Shown in pieces: positions 41,098 through 49,352 of a stretch of 64,000 bases of DNA (position 1 is its first letter; the number at the start of each line of letters is the position of its first letter). Made by a program: the position numbers and the translations under genes. Below the pieces are notes generated by a model that did no database searches, was not told the origin of the DNA, and saw only the letters and a list, made by a program, of their open reading frames with translations. Source of the DNA: Zafaria ginkgonis (GTDB lineage: Bacteria; Actinomycetota; Actinomycetes; Actinomycetales; Micrococcaceae); NCBI RefSeq assembly GCF_039540195.1, contig NZ_BAABEO010000023.1, positions 186,001 through 250,000 of the forward strand, given 5' to 3'.

Positions 41098-42185
41098 GTG
41101 GGATCACGTTTGCCAAGGCCCTGAACGAAGGCCTGCGCCGAGCCATGGAACGGGATCCCAAGGTGGTCCTGATGGGGGAGGATATCGGCCGGCTCGGCGG
41201 GGTCTTCCGCATCACCGACGGACTCCAAAAGGACTTCGGGGAACACCGCGTCCTGGACACCCCGCTGGCCGAATCCGGCATCGTGGGCACTGCCGTCGGG
41301 CTCGCCTACCGCGGCTACCGCCCGGTGGTGGAGATCCAGTTCGACGGCTTCGTCTACCCGGCCTTCGACCAGATCGTCGCCCAGGTCGCCAAACTGCACT
41401 ACCGCACCCGCGGCAACGTCTCGATGCCGCTGACCATCCGCATCCCGTTCGGCGGCGGCATCGGGTCCCCGGAGCACCACTCCGAAGCCCCCGAGGCCTA
41501 CTTCGCCCACACCGCGGGGCTGCGCGTGGTCAGCCCGTCCAATCCGCAGGAGGCCTTCACCATGATCCAGCAGGCCATCGCCTGCCCGGACCCGGTGGTG
41601 TTCTTCGAACCCAAGCGGCGCTACCACGACACCGCCGACGTGGACCTGGACACGGAACCCGCAACGGACCCGCGGGTCCTGCCCATGGGAACGGCCCGGG
41701 TGGTGCGCCCGGGCACCGATGCCACCCTGGTCGTCTACGGGGCGATGGTGAAGACGGCCCTGGACGCCGCCACCGCTGCCGCGGACGAGGGCATCAGCAT
41801 CGAGGTCATCGACCTGCGCTCGCTGGCCCCGCTGGACTCGGCCACGCTGGAGGCCTCGGTGCGGCGCACCGGCCGGCTGGTGATTGCGCACGAGGCTCCG
41901 CGCACCGCCGGTCTTGGCGCGGAGATCGCCGCGACGGTCACCGAGCGCTGCTTCGAGTACCTGGAGCATGCCCCGGTGCGGGTCACCGGTTTCGACATCC
42001 CGTACCCGCCGGCCAAGTCCGAACGCCACCACCAGCCTGACCTGGACCGGATCCTCGACGGCGTCGATCGGGTGCTGGGCCGCCCGAACTCGCTCAGCGG
42101 CGTTGAGTTCAGCGGCGTTGAATTCAGCACAGTTCAGGGGGATGGCGTGGAAGCAAACGGAGGGGGAGATGAATACCGTGCGTAA
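41094..42185 (+). CDS. bkdB: branched-chain 2-oxoacid dehydrogenase E1 beta
   Basis: The 363-residue transketolase-like beta subunit completes the E1 active site. Landmarks are VVLMGEDIGRLGGVFRITDGLQ, LDTPLAESGIVGTAVGLAYRGYRPVVEIQFDGF, PFGGGIGSPEHHSEAPEAYFAHTAGLRVV and VIDLRSLAPLD. The C-terminus carries a short extra tail with a five-residue tandem repeat (SGVEF), encoded by a 15-base near-perfect DNA repeat. It starts inside the bkdA stop (ATGA) and overlaps the start of the E2 gene by 17 bases, so the three subunits are translationally coupled. Confidence 0.93.
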   Translation: MSGITFAKALNEGLRRAMERDPKVVLMGEDIGRLGGVFRITDGLQKDFGEHRVLDTPLAESGIVGTAVGLAYRGYRPVVEIQFDGFVYPAFDQIVAQVAKLHYRTRGNVSMPLTIRIPFGGGIGSPEHHSEAPEAYFAHTAGLRVVSPSNPQEAFTMIQQAIACPDPVVFFEPKRRYHDTADVDLDTEPATDPRVLPMGTARVVRPGTDATLVVYGAMVKTALDAATAAADEGISIEVIDLRSLAPLDSATLEASVRRTGRLVIAHEAPRTAGLGAEIAATVTERCFEYLEHAPVRVTGFDIPYPPAKSERHHQPDLDRILDGVDRVLGRPNSLSGVEFSGVEFSTVQGDGVEANGGGDEYRA

Positions 42186-43995
42186 GCTGTTCCGGCTGCC
42201 CGACCTAGGCGAGGGGCTGACCGATTCGGAAATCGTGGCCTGGCGGGTCGCGGTGGGGGATGCCGTTGCCCTGAACCAGACCCTGGCGGATGTGGAGACG
42301 GCCAAGGCCGTCGTCGAACTGCCCTCGCCCTATGCGGGCACGGTGGCCGAACTCTTCGCCGACCCGGGCACGCTGGTCGAGGTCGGCAGCCCGCTGATCG
42401 CCTTCGACGTCCCGGACGAGGCAGGCGCCTCCGGGCCCGACGCCGGGGCCCCCGAGGGCGCGGAACGGGAGGGCTTGGAACAGGGCGGCGAAAGCGCGGA
42501 CGGCGGGGCCACCGAGAGCACCACGGCGGACACGCCGTCGGCCCAGGCCGAACACGGAACCGGCGGGGGCGGTACTGATGCAGTTGGTACTGATGCCCGC
42601 GGTGAGGCAGCGCGCGGTAAGGCAGGTGGCACGGAGGCGGGCGGGACAGGCGAGTCCGGCGCCGGCGGTGCTTCGCACGAGGCCGGCGCCACCGTTCCCG
42701 GGCGGCGCAGGCCCACGCTGGTCGGCTACGGGGCCGAGCCCGAGCCGACGGGCCACCCCGTGCGGAGGCCACGCCGGACCCAGCCTGCGGCAGCGGGAGC
42801 CGCTCCGGAGCAGGCCCCCGCAGGGCAGCCGCAAACCGGCCAATCCCCAACGGAACGCGCCAGTGCCGAACACCTGCGGGGGGACCATGCCCCCGACCGC
42901 GCTCCCGATCTGGGCGGCGGCCCGGAAGGCCCGGAATCGGAAGGGAGCCCCGGCGAGCGTCCGCGCTCGACCCCGCCGGTGCGCAAACTGGCCCACGACC
43001 TCGGCATCGACCTCTCCACCGTCAGCGGGACCGGTGAGCACGGACTGATCACCCGAGCCGACATCGAGGCGGCACACCACGCGGCGGCCCGCGGCACGGC
43101 CCCTGCGCAAGCAGCGCCCACACCGGGCCGACCCGAGCCTGAACAACGCGGGCCCGCTCAGCCGACGGCCGGGCGGCCAGAGGCCGGAGCGCCCCCGGCG
43201 GGCCGATCTGCCGTCGGACAATCCGCGGCACCCACCGCGGAAGCTCCGCAGGCAGCCACGGAAAAAGCCCAGCCCCGGACGCTGGGCGGGCGTCCGCGCG
43301 AAGAACGGATCCCCATCCACGGGGTGCGGATGCGCACGGCGGCCGCGGTGTCCGCCAGCGCGTTCACCGCGCCCCACATCACCGAGTTCCTCACCGTCGA
43401 TGCCACCGCGGGCATGGAACTGCTGGGGAAGCTGCGCAAACATCCGGCGTTCGCCGACACGAAGCCGACGCCGCTGGCCCTGACGGCGAAGGCGGTGTGC
43501 CTTGCGCTGGAACGGACCCCGGCGCTGAACGCCCGGTGGGACCAGGCTGCCGGACAGATCGTCAGGTTCAACTACGTGAACCTCGGCATCGCCGCGGCCA
43601 CGCCGCGCGGGCTGTTGGTGCCGAACATCAAGGACGCGCAGGCGCTCGGGCTGGCGGACCTGGCGCGGTCGCTGGCCCAGCTGGCGGAAACGGCGAGGGC
43701 AGGGTCCACCACGCCGCACGACCTCACCGGCGGCACCATCACCATCACCAACGTGGGGGTCTTCGGCGTCGACGCGGGCACGCCCATCCTCAACCCGGGG
43801 GAGGCGGCGATCCTCGCGCTGGGCCAGGTGGCGCGCCGGCCGTGGGAACACCGCGGGAAGGTCGCGCTGCGGGAGGTGGTGACGCTGAGCCTGTCCGTGG
43901 ACCACCGGGTGGTCGACGGGGAGGAGGCATCGCGCTTCCTGGTCGACGTCGGGACCATTCTCTCGGACCCGGCGATGCTCATCGCGATGCTCTGA
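42169..43995 (+). CDS. bkdC: branched-chain 2-oxoacid dehydrogenase E2 (lipoyl acyltransferase)
   Basis: E2 moves the acyl group from E1 to CoA on a swinging lipoyl arm. The 608-residue protein has one lipoyl domain (1-80) with lipoylated K46 in DVETAKAVVE, and a peripheral-subunit-binding domain at about 271-305 (VRKLAHDLGIDLSTVSGTGEHGLITRADI). The catalytic domain ends with HRVVDG near 579-584. Two very long Ala/Gly/Pro/Glu linkers (about 85-270 and 310-380) make it much longer than usual one-lipoyl E2 proteins. GGAGG precedes ATG 42169, which lies within bkdB. No E3 gene is present nearby, so a shared dihydrolipoamide dehydrogenase must serve. Confidence 0.92.
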   Translation: MNTVRKLFRLPDLGEGLTDSEIVAWRVAVGDAVALNQTLADVETAKAVVELPSPYAGTVAELFADPGTLVEVGSPLIAFDVPDEAGASGPDAGAPEGAEREGLEQGGESADGGATESTTADTPSAQAEHGTGGGGTDAVGTDARGEAARGKAGGTEAGGTGESGAGGASHEAGATVPGRRRPTLVGYGAEPEPTGHPVRRPRRTQPAAAGAAPEQAPAGQPQTGQSPTERASAEHLRGDHAPDRAPDLGGGPEGPESEGSPGERPRSTPPVRKLAHDLGIDLSTVSGTGEHGLITRADIEAAHHAAARGTAPAQAAPTPGRPEPEQRGPAQPTAGRPEAGAPPAGRSAVGQSAAPTAEAPQAATEKAQPRTLGGRPREERIPIHGVRMRTAAAVSASAFTAPHITEFLTVDATAGMELLGKLRKHPAFADTKPTPLALTAKAVCLALERTPALNARWDQAAGQIVRFNYVNLGIAAATPRGLLVPNIKDAQALGLADLARSLAQLAETARAGSTTPHDLTGGTITITNVGVFGVDAGTPILNPGEAAILALGQVARRPWEHRGKVALREVVTLSLSVDHRVVDGEEASRFLVDVGTILSDPAMLIAML

Positions 43996-44010
43996 GCTGC
44001 GGACAAGCAG

Positions 44011-44054
44011 CTGCGGTCGTGGTGCCCCGGAGATCCGGGGCACCACGACCGCAG
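44011..44054. terminator. bidirectional terminator after bkdC
   Basis: A 21-bp perfect stem, positions 44011-44031 pairing with 44034-44054 across a GA spacer, sits between the convergent bkdC and acetyltransferase stops. It is the longest perfect hairpin here. Confidence 0.8.
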
Positions 44055-44084
44055 TCGAGCCGATAAGCGCAGGCCTGCCCCGCG

Positions 44085-44549
44085 CTAGACGAGCTCCATG
44101 ATGTATTCCTTGACGACCGCGGCGCGGGCATTGGCGAAGCCGTCGGCCTCGTCGACCACGATGAAGCCGCGGCGCTCCAGGATCTTCTTGGAACCGATGT
44201 TGTCGGTGACCACGCGTGCCCGGATCGGGCGGGCGCTGAATTCGGCCAGGAACGCGTCCACCGCGGCGGTGGTCAGGCCCTTGCCCCAGAAGCGCCGGCC
44301 GGTCCAGAAGCTGATCTCCGGGAAGCCGTCGTTCGGGTAGACCAACACGGAGCCCACGACCTCGCCTTCGTGCTCAATGGTGCGCACGGTGATCTGGGGA
44401 TCGTCCAGGAGCTGCTGCCAATAGAGATTGAAAACCCCACGGTCGGCAGGGTTCTTGGCGGAGAAGGCTGCCATTTGGTTTGCTTCCGGATCCTGTTGGA
44501 ATTCGAAGAAGCGGTCCAAGTCGGCGGGCTCCACGGGACGAAGCTTCAC
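44085..44549 (-). CDS. GNAT-family acetyltransferase (RimJ/RimL-like)
   Basis: The 154-residue protein is a single GNAT domain of the RimJ/RimL subgroup (Acetyltransf_3). Its N-terminus reads MKLRPVEPADLDRFFEFQQDPEANQMAAF. ISFWTGRRFWGKGLTTAAVDAFLAEF contains the acetyl-CoA loop (R-x-x-G-K-G), and DNIGSKKILERRGF is the late GNAT motif. GTG 44549 follows AGAGGT. It lies between the bkd and carboxylase units but shares neither direction nor obvious function. The substrate is unknown. Confidence 0.85.
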   Translation of the reverse strand: MKLRPVEPADLDRFFEFQQDPEANQMAAFSAKNPADRGVFNLYWQQLLDDPQITVRTIEHEGEVVGSVLVYPNDGFPEISFWTGRRFWGKGLTTAAVDAFLAEFSARPIRARVVTDNIGSKKILERRGFIVVDEADGFANARAAVVKEYIMELV

Positions 44550-44585
44550 TGTTGATACCTCTCTGTCACGACGGCGTGCTGGACA

Positions 44586-45239
44586 CTAGCGTACCGGTGC
44601 GCACAAGGCCGCCCATGCCATGCCCTCCAGAAGCCGTTTGCGCAGGGCGGGATCGGCCGGTCCGCGGTGCACCGAATGCGGGGTCGAATTGATCAGGCCG
44701 AACACCGCCTGGGTCTGGAAATACGCCTCCGTGGGCTCCGTGCCGGGGCGCAGCCGCACCAACTGCTCTGCCCACACGCCCAGATAGGCGCGCTGGAGCC
44801 CGCGCACCAGCTGCCCGTCCGCGGGGGAGAGCGCGGCCAGGTCGCGCTCCTGGACCCGGATCACGTCGGGGTGCCCCAGCGCAAAGTCCGTGTGGAAGGA
44901 AACCAGCCGGCGCAGCACGATGGCGGCGCCGCCGCCGGCTGCGGCGGCCGCGCGTCCGCCGTCGAGCAGATGCCTGCTGGCCTCGCCCAGCAGGGCGGCC
45001 AGCACCGCCGACTTGCCGGGAAAATGGCGGTAGACCGCCGGTCCGCTGATCCCGCACGCGGCCCCGAGGTCCTCCATCGGCACCCCGTGGAAGCCATGCA
45101 ACGCGTACATCCGTGCGGCCTCGCGAAGCAGCAGCGCGCGGCGGTCCTGCTTGGCTTGGCTGCGGCCGGCGGCGGCATCCGTCACGGCATCCTCCCGGGG
45201 CGGCGGGGCCACTGTTTCCAGTGGTTTTTCGCTGGACAT
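44586..45239 (-). CDS. TetR-family regulator of the leucine/acyl-CoA operon
   Basis: The 217-residue protein has a HTH at about 33-78 (LLLREAARMYALHGFHGVPMEDLGAACGISGPAVYRHFPGKSAVL), followed by a TetR_C ligand domain. It is divergent from the carboxylase genes, with 141 bases between start codons. The same gene order (TetR divergent or adjacent to the accA1/accD1-type carboxylase) occurs in the leucine locus of mycobacteria, so it probably represses this operon in response to an acyl-CoA. Candidate operators lie at 45243-45300. Confidence 0.88.
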   Translation of the reverse strand: MSSEKPLETVAPPPREDAVTDAAAGRSQAKQDRRALLLREAARMYALHGFHGVPMEDLGAACGISGPAVYRHFPGKSAVLAALLGEASRHLLDGGRAAAAAGGGAAIVLRRLVSFHTDFALGHPDVIRVQERDLAALSPADGQLVRGLQRAYLGVWAEQLVRLRPGTEPTEAYFQTQAVFGLINSTPHSVHRGPADPALRKRLLEGMAWAALCAPVR

Positions 45240-45242
45240 CCA

Positions 45243-45300
45243 TTACTAGACATTGCGCGGGGCCCTTACTAGCCTCGGGTCCAGTTAGCCCGCGTTAACC
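45243..45300. promoter_or_regulatory. candidate operators between TetR and carboxylase genes
   Basis: Two direct TTACTAG repeats occur at 45243-45249 and 45267-45273. An imperfect palindrome built on GTTA and TAAC half-sites covers 45283-45300 (AGTTAGCCC against GCGTTAACC). These are the only symmetric or repeated sequences in the divergent promoter region. Confidence 0.4.
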
Positions 45301-45380
45301 GGGTGCCCGTCGCGGCCATCCTAACGCCGTGGGGCACGGCGCGGGCAAGGCTAGCGGGGTGGGCCAACGGAAAGGCTGCA

Positions 45381-46988
45381 ATGCGGACCTTGGTGTCGCG
45401 GGTGGAACCGGCAGGGGATGCGTTCCGTGCCAACGATTCCGCCCAGCGCGCCCTCGCCGGGGAGCTGCGCGAGCGGCTGGCCGCGGCGGCGCTGGGCGGC
45501 CCGGAAGCGTCCCGGCAGCGCCACATCGAGCGCGGGAAGCTGCTCCCGCGGGAGCGGGTGGACCGGCTGCTGGACGACGGCTCGCCGTTCCTGGATGTCG
45601 CGCCGCTGGCGGCCGAAGGGATGTACGGCGGGGATTGCCCCGGGGCGGGGCTGATCGCCGGAATCGGACTGGTCCACGGCCGCCACGTCATGGTGGTGTG
45701 CAACGACGCGACGGTGAAGGGCGGAACCTACTACCCGCTCACCGTGAAGAAGCACCTGCGGGCGCAGGAGATCGCGTTGGAGAACGGGCTGCCGTGCGTG
45801 TACCTGGTGGACTCGGGCGGGGCGTTCCTGCCCCTGCAGGACGAGGTCTTCCCGGACCGGGAGCACTTCGGGCGCATCTTCTACAACCAGGCCAGGATGT
45901 CCGCCCGCGGCATCGCGCAGGTCGCCGCGGTGCTCGGCTCCTGCACCGCAGGCGGGGCCTACGTGCCGGCCATGAGTGACGAGACGGTGATCGTGCGCAA
46001 CCAGGGCACGATCTTCCTCGGCGGACCCCCGTTGGTGAAGGCGGCGATCGGGGAAACCGTGACGGCGGAGGAACTCGGCGGCGGCGACCTGCACACGCGC
46101 GTCTCCGGGGTGGCGGACCACTTGGCCCATGACGATGCGCACGCCCTGGCGATCGTGCGGGACATCGTCGCGTCGCTCCCGCCGCCGGCCGCCCCCTCTT
46201 GGGACGTGGCGGACCCGGCGCCCCCGGCTGTGGATCCCGGGCAGCTCTACGGCGCGGTGCCCGCGGACGTGAACGTCCCCTACGACGTGCGCGAGGTGAT
46301 CGCCCGGCTGGTGGACGGCTCCGTGTTCCACGAGTTCAAGGCCGCCTACGGCCCCACCCTGGTCACCGGGTTCGCCCGGATCCACGGGCACCCGGTGGGC
46401 ATCGTGGCCAACAACGGCGTGCTGTTCTCCGAATCCGCGCTCAAGGGCGCCCACTTCATCGAACTGTGCGACCAGCGCGGCATCCCGCTGCTGTTCCTGC
46501 AGAACATTTCCGGCTTCATGGTGGGCCGCGAGTACGAGGCCGGAGGCATCGCCAAACACGGAGCCAAGATGGTCACCGCCGTCGCCACGTGCCGGGTCCC
46601 GAAGCTGACCGTCGTCATTGGCGGTTCCTTCGGCGCCGGCAACTACTCGATGTGCGGGCGCGCCTATGCGCCGCGGTTCCTCTGGATGTGGCCGGCGGCG
46701 CGGATCTCGGTGATGGGCGGGGCCCAGGCCGCCTCCGTGCTGGCCACGGTCAAGCGGGACCAGGCCGAGGCCTCTGGCGGGAGCTGGACCCCGGAACAGG
46801 AACGCGACCTGACCGGCCCCATCCGCGCGCAGTACGAGGAGCAGGGCAGCCCCTACCATTCCACCGCCCGCCTGTGGGACGACGGCGTCATCGACCCCGC
46901 GGACACCCGCCGCGTCCTGGGCCTGGCCCTGGACGTCGTGGCCCGCCAACCGCTGCCGGAGACCTCCTTCGGCATCTTCAGGATGTGA
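45381..46988 (+). CDS. accD1: acyl-CoA carboxylase beta subunit (methylcrotonyl-CoA carboxylase type)
   Basis: The 535-residue carboxyltransferase moves CO2 from biotin to an acyl-CoA, probably 3-methylcrotonyl-CoA in leucine breakdown. Motifs are RERVDRLLDDGSPFLDVAPLAAEGMYGG, VYLVDSGGAFLPLQDEVFPDREHFGRIFYNQARMSA (typical of MCC-beta) and GIVANNGVLFSESALKGAHFIELC. The glycine-rich SFGAGNYSMCGRAY is the oxyanion loop. ATG 45381 follows GAAAGG. The alpha subunit starts 2 bases after its stop. The neighbouring fadE, maoC and citE genes support the leucine assignment. Confidence 0.92.
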   Translation: MRTLVSRVEPAGDAFRANDSAQRALAGELRERLAAAALGGPEASRQRHIERGKLLPRERVDRLLDDGSPFLDVAPLAAEGMYGGDCPGAGLIAGIGLVHGRHVMVVCNDATVKGGTYYPLTVKKHLRAQEIALENGLPCVYLVDSGGAFLPLQDEVFPDREHFGRIFYNQARMSARGIAQVAAVLGSCTAGGAYVPAMSDETVIVRNQGTIFLGGPPLVKAAIGETVTAEELGGGDLHTRVSGVADHLAHDDAHALAIVRDIVASLPPPAAPSWDVADPAPPAVDPGQLYGAVPADVNVPYDVREVIARLVDGSVFHEFKAAYGPTLVTGFARIHGHPVGIVANNGVLFSESALKGAHFIELCDQRGIPLLFLQNISGFMVGREYEAGGIAKHGAKMVTAVATCRVPKLTVVIGGSFGAGNYSMCGRAYAPRFLWMWPAARISVMGGAQAASVLATVKRDQAEASGGSWTPEQERDLTGPIRAQYEEQGSPYHSTARLWDDGVIDPADTRRVLGLALDVVARQPLPETSFGIFRM

Positions 46989-46990
46989 GC

Positions 46991-49351
46991 ATGCCAGCGC
47001 CCCCGTTCGACACCGTCCTGGTCGCCAACCGCGGCGAGATCGCCTGCCGGGTCATCCGCACGCTGCGGGCGCTGGGGATCCGGTCCGTGGCCGTCTACAC
47101 CGAGCCCGACGCCGGCGCGCGGCACGTGCGCGAGGCCGACCTGGCGCTGTCCCTGGGGCCGGCGCCGGGCGGCTACCTGGACAGCGACGCCGTGGTCGCC
47201 GCGTGCCGCCGCGCCGAGGCGCAAGCCGTGCATCCGGGCTACGGGTTCCTCTCCGAGAACGCGGCGTTCGGGCAGGCGCTGGCCGCGGCCGGGATCGTGT
47301 TCATCGGGCCCGACGCGCACGCACTGGAGGTGATGGGGGACAAGATCAGGGCCCGGGACCAGGTCGCCGCGCACGGCGTGCCGGTGGTTCCGGGAGGTGG
47401 CGAACCCGGCATGACCGACGAGGACCTGCTGGCCTTGGCAGGCACGGTCGGCTACCCGCTGCTGGTCAAGCCGTCGGCCGGGGGCGGAGGCAAGGGCATG
47501 GTCGCCGTGGCCACGCCGGAGGAGCTTCCCGAGGCCCTGGCCGCGGCCCGGCGCACCGCCCGCGGCGCGTTCGGCGACGACACCCTCCTGCTGGAGCGCC
47601 TCATCGGTTCGCCCCGCCACATTGAAGTGCAGGTCCTCGCTGACCGGCACGGCACCACGCTCCACCTCGGCGAGCGCGAGTGCTCGCTGCAGCGGCGACA
47701 CCAGAAGGTCATCGAGGAGGCTCCGTCCCCGCTGCTGGAATCGTTGCCGGACGGGGGACTGATCCGGGACCGGCTCGGCGCCGCGGCGGTCGCGGCGGCG
47801 CGCTCGGTCGGGTACGTCGGCGCCGGCACCGTCGAGTTCCTGGTTTCCGACGACGCCCCGGGCGAGTTCTTCTTCATGGAGATGAACACCCGCCTGCAGG
47901 TGGAGCATCCGGTGACGGAGGAAACGGTCTGGCTCGGTGACGAGCCCCTGGACCTGGTCGCCTGGCAGGTCCGCATCGCGGCCGGGGAACGGCTGGAGGC
48001 CTCGCAGTCCGACGTCGAACAGGTGGGCCACGCCGTGGAGGCCCGGGTCTACGCGGAGGACCCGTCCAACGGCTTCCTGCCCTCGCCCGGCATGGCGTAC
48101 GGGGTGCGCGTTCCCTTCGGGGAGGGCATCCGGATCGATTCGTTGCTGGAGGAGGCCACCCTGGTGCCGGAGCACTACGACCCCATGCTCGCGAAGATCG
48201 TGGCCTGGGGCGAGGACCGGGAGGCCGCGCTGCGCCGGCTGGATGCGGCGTTGGCCGAGACGGTGGTGTTGGGGGTGCACACGAACCTCGAGTACCTGCG
48301 ATTCCTGGTCACCGATGCGGACGTGCGCGCCGGCCGGCTGGACACCGGGCTGATAGAGCGCCGCGGCACCCAGCCCGGCCGGTGGATCACCGACGAGCAA
48401 CTGGCCGCCGTCGCGGCCCGGTACCTGGAGGCGGAGGACGACGCCGGCGGGGAGCCTCCCGGCGCCGCGCCCGGGCACCTGCAGGACGGCGGAGGCGGGG
48501 CTGGATATGGAGGGGCTGGATATGGAAGCGCCTGGCACGTCCGTGACGGATGGCGGCTGGGCGCCCCGCGCCCGCGCGTCCTCACGCTCGAGACGCGGGA
48601 CGGCAGCCGCGAGGTGACGGTGCTGGGCACCCCCGGCGCGGCCAATGCCGATCACGTGTCCAATGCCGAACGTGTGCCGGAGGCCGACTACGTGCTGGAG
48701 ATCGACGGCACCGTCCACCGGGCGGCGCCCGCCGAGCCCTATGACTCCGACGCGGCCACCGTGAACGGGCGGCGCTTCCCGCTCTCGATCGGGCTCCGCC
48801 AGGAGGCCTGGCTGCCGGAGACGGCAGCGGGGCGGGGGACGGCGGCGGAACCGCCACCGGGCTACGGGGAAGCCTGGGTCGCCGCCGAGGGGTGGAGCGC
48901 CAAGGTGTACCGGCCGACCCGCGGCGAACTGCTGGAACGCCGGCTCGCGGACATCGGAAAGGTCCCTGGGGGTTCTTCCGGTGGCACCGGCCCGGAGGCC
49001 CGCTCGCCGATGCCCGGCACCGTCGTTGCCGTCCCGGTCGCCAACGGGGACCGGGTCGAGGCAGGCCAGCTGCTGGTCGCCATAGAGGCCATGAAGATGG
49101 AACACCGGCTCACCGCCGCGGCCGCCGGAACCGTGACGGTGCTGGCCGCCGTCGGCGACCCCGTCCGCCGGGACCAGCTCCTCGCGGTTGTCCACCCTGA
49201 CAGGGACACGGCGGGGAACCCTGCCACCCCGGACGCCGAGGCGGAACCGGCCCCCGGCGTCGTACCCTCCCCCGAGCTCCCGGACGCGGAGCCTCCGGAA
49301 GCCCAGCCTCGGGACGAGGGACCCGCGGACCCACCCCAGGAAGAGGACTGA
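46991..49351 (+). CDS. accA1: acyl-CoA carboxylase alpha subunit (biotin carboxylase + BCCP)
   Basis: The 786-residue protein carries the biotin carboxylase domain at 1-450 (VLVANRGEIACRVIRT; ATP-grasp loop KPSAGGGGKGM; EMNTRLQVEHPVTE). A middle BT-type domain follows, with a C-terminal biotinyl domain whose biotin lysine is K702 in EAMKMEH. Beyond the biotinyl domain is an extra Pro/Glu/Asp-rich tail of about 50 residues not typical of the family. A Gly-rich insert near 495-515 is encoded by a 15-base tandem repeat (GYGGAGYG). It pairs with AccD1 immediately upstream and is followed 1 base later by the acyl-CoA dehydrogenase gene. Confidence 0.93.
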   Translation: MPAPPFDTVLVANRGEIACRVIRTLRALGIRSVAVYTEPDAGARHVREADLALSLGPAPGGYLDSDAVVAACRRAEAQAVHPGYGFLSENAAFGQALAAAGIVFIGPDAHALEVMGDKIRARDQVAAHGVPVVPGGGEPGMTDEDLLALAGTVGYPLLVKPSAGGGGKGMVAVATPEELPEALAAARRTARGAFGDDTLLLERLIGSPRHIEVQVLADRHGTTLHLGERECSLQRRHQKVIEEAPSPLLESLPDGGLIRDRLGAAAVAAARSVGYVGAGTVEFLVSDDAPGEFFFMEMNTRLQVEHPVTEETVWLGDEPLDLVAWQVRIAAGERLEASQSDVEQVGHAVEARVYAEDPSNGFLPSPGMAYGVRVPFGEGIRIDSLLEEATLVPEHYDPMLAKIVAWGEDREAALRRLDAALAETVVLGVHTNLEYLRFLVTDADVRAGRLDTGLIERRGTQPGRWITDEQLAAVAARYLEAEDDAGGEPPGAAPGHLQDGGGGAGYGGAGYGSAWHVRDGWRLGAPRPRVLTLETRDGSREVTVLGTPGAANADHVSNAERVPEADYVLEIDGTVHRAAPAEPYDSDAATVNGRRFPLSIGLRQEAWLPETAAGRGTAAEPPPGYGEAWVAAEGWSAKVYRPTRGELLERRLADIGKVPGGSSGGTGPEARSPMPGTVVAVPVANGDRVEAGQLLVAIEAMKMEHRLTAAAAGTVTVLAAVGDPVRRDQLLAVVHPDRDTAGNPATPDAEAEPAPGVVPSPELPDAEPPEAQPRDEGPADPPQEED

Positions 49352-49352
49352 C

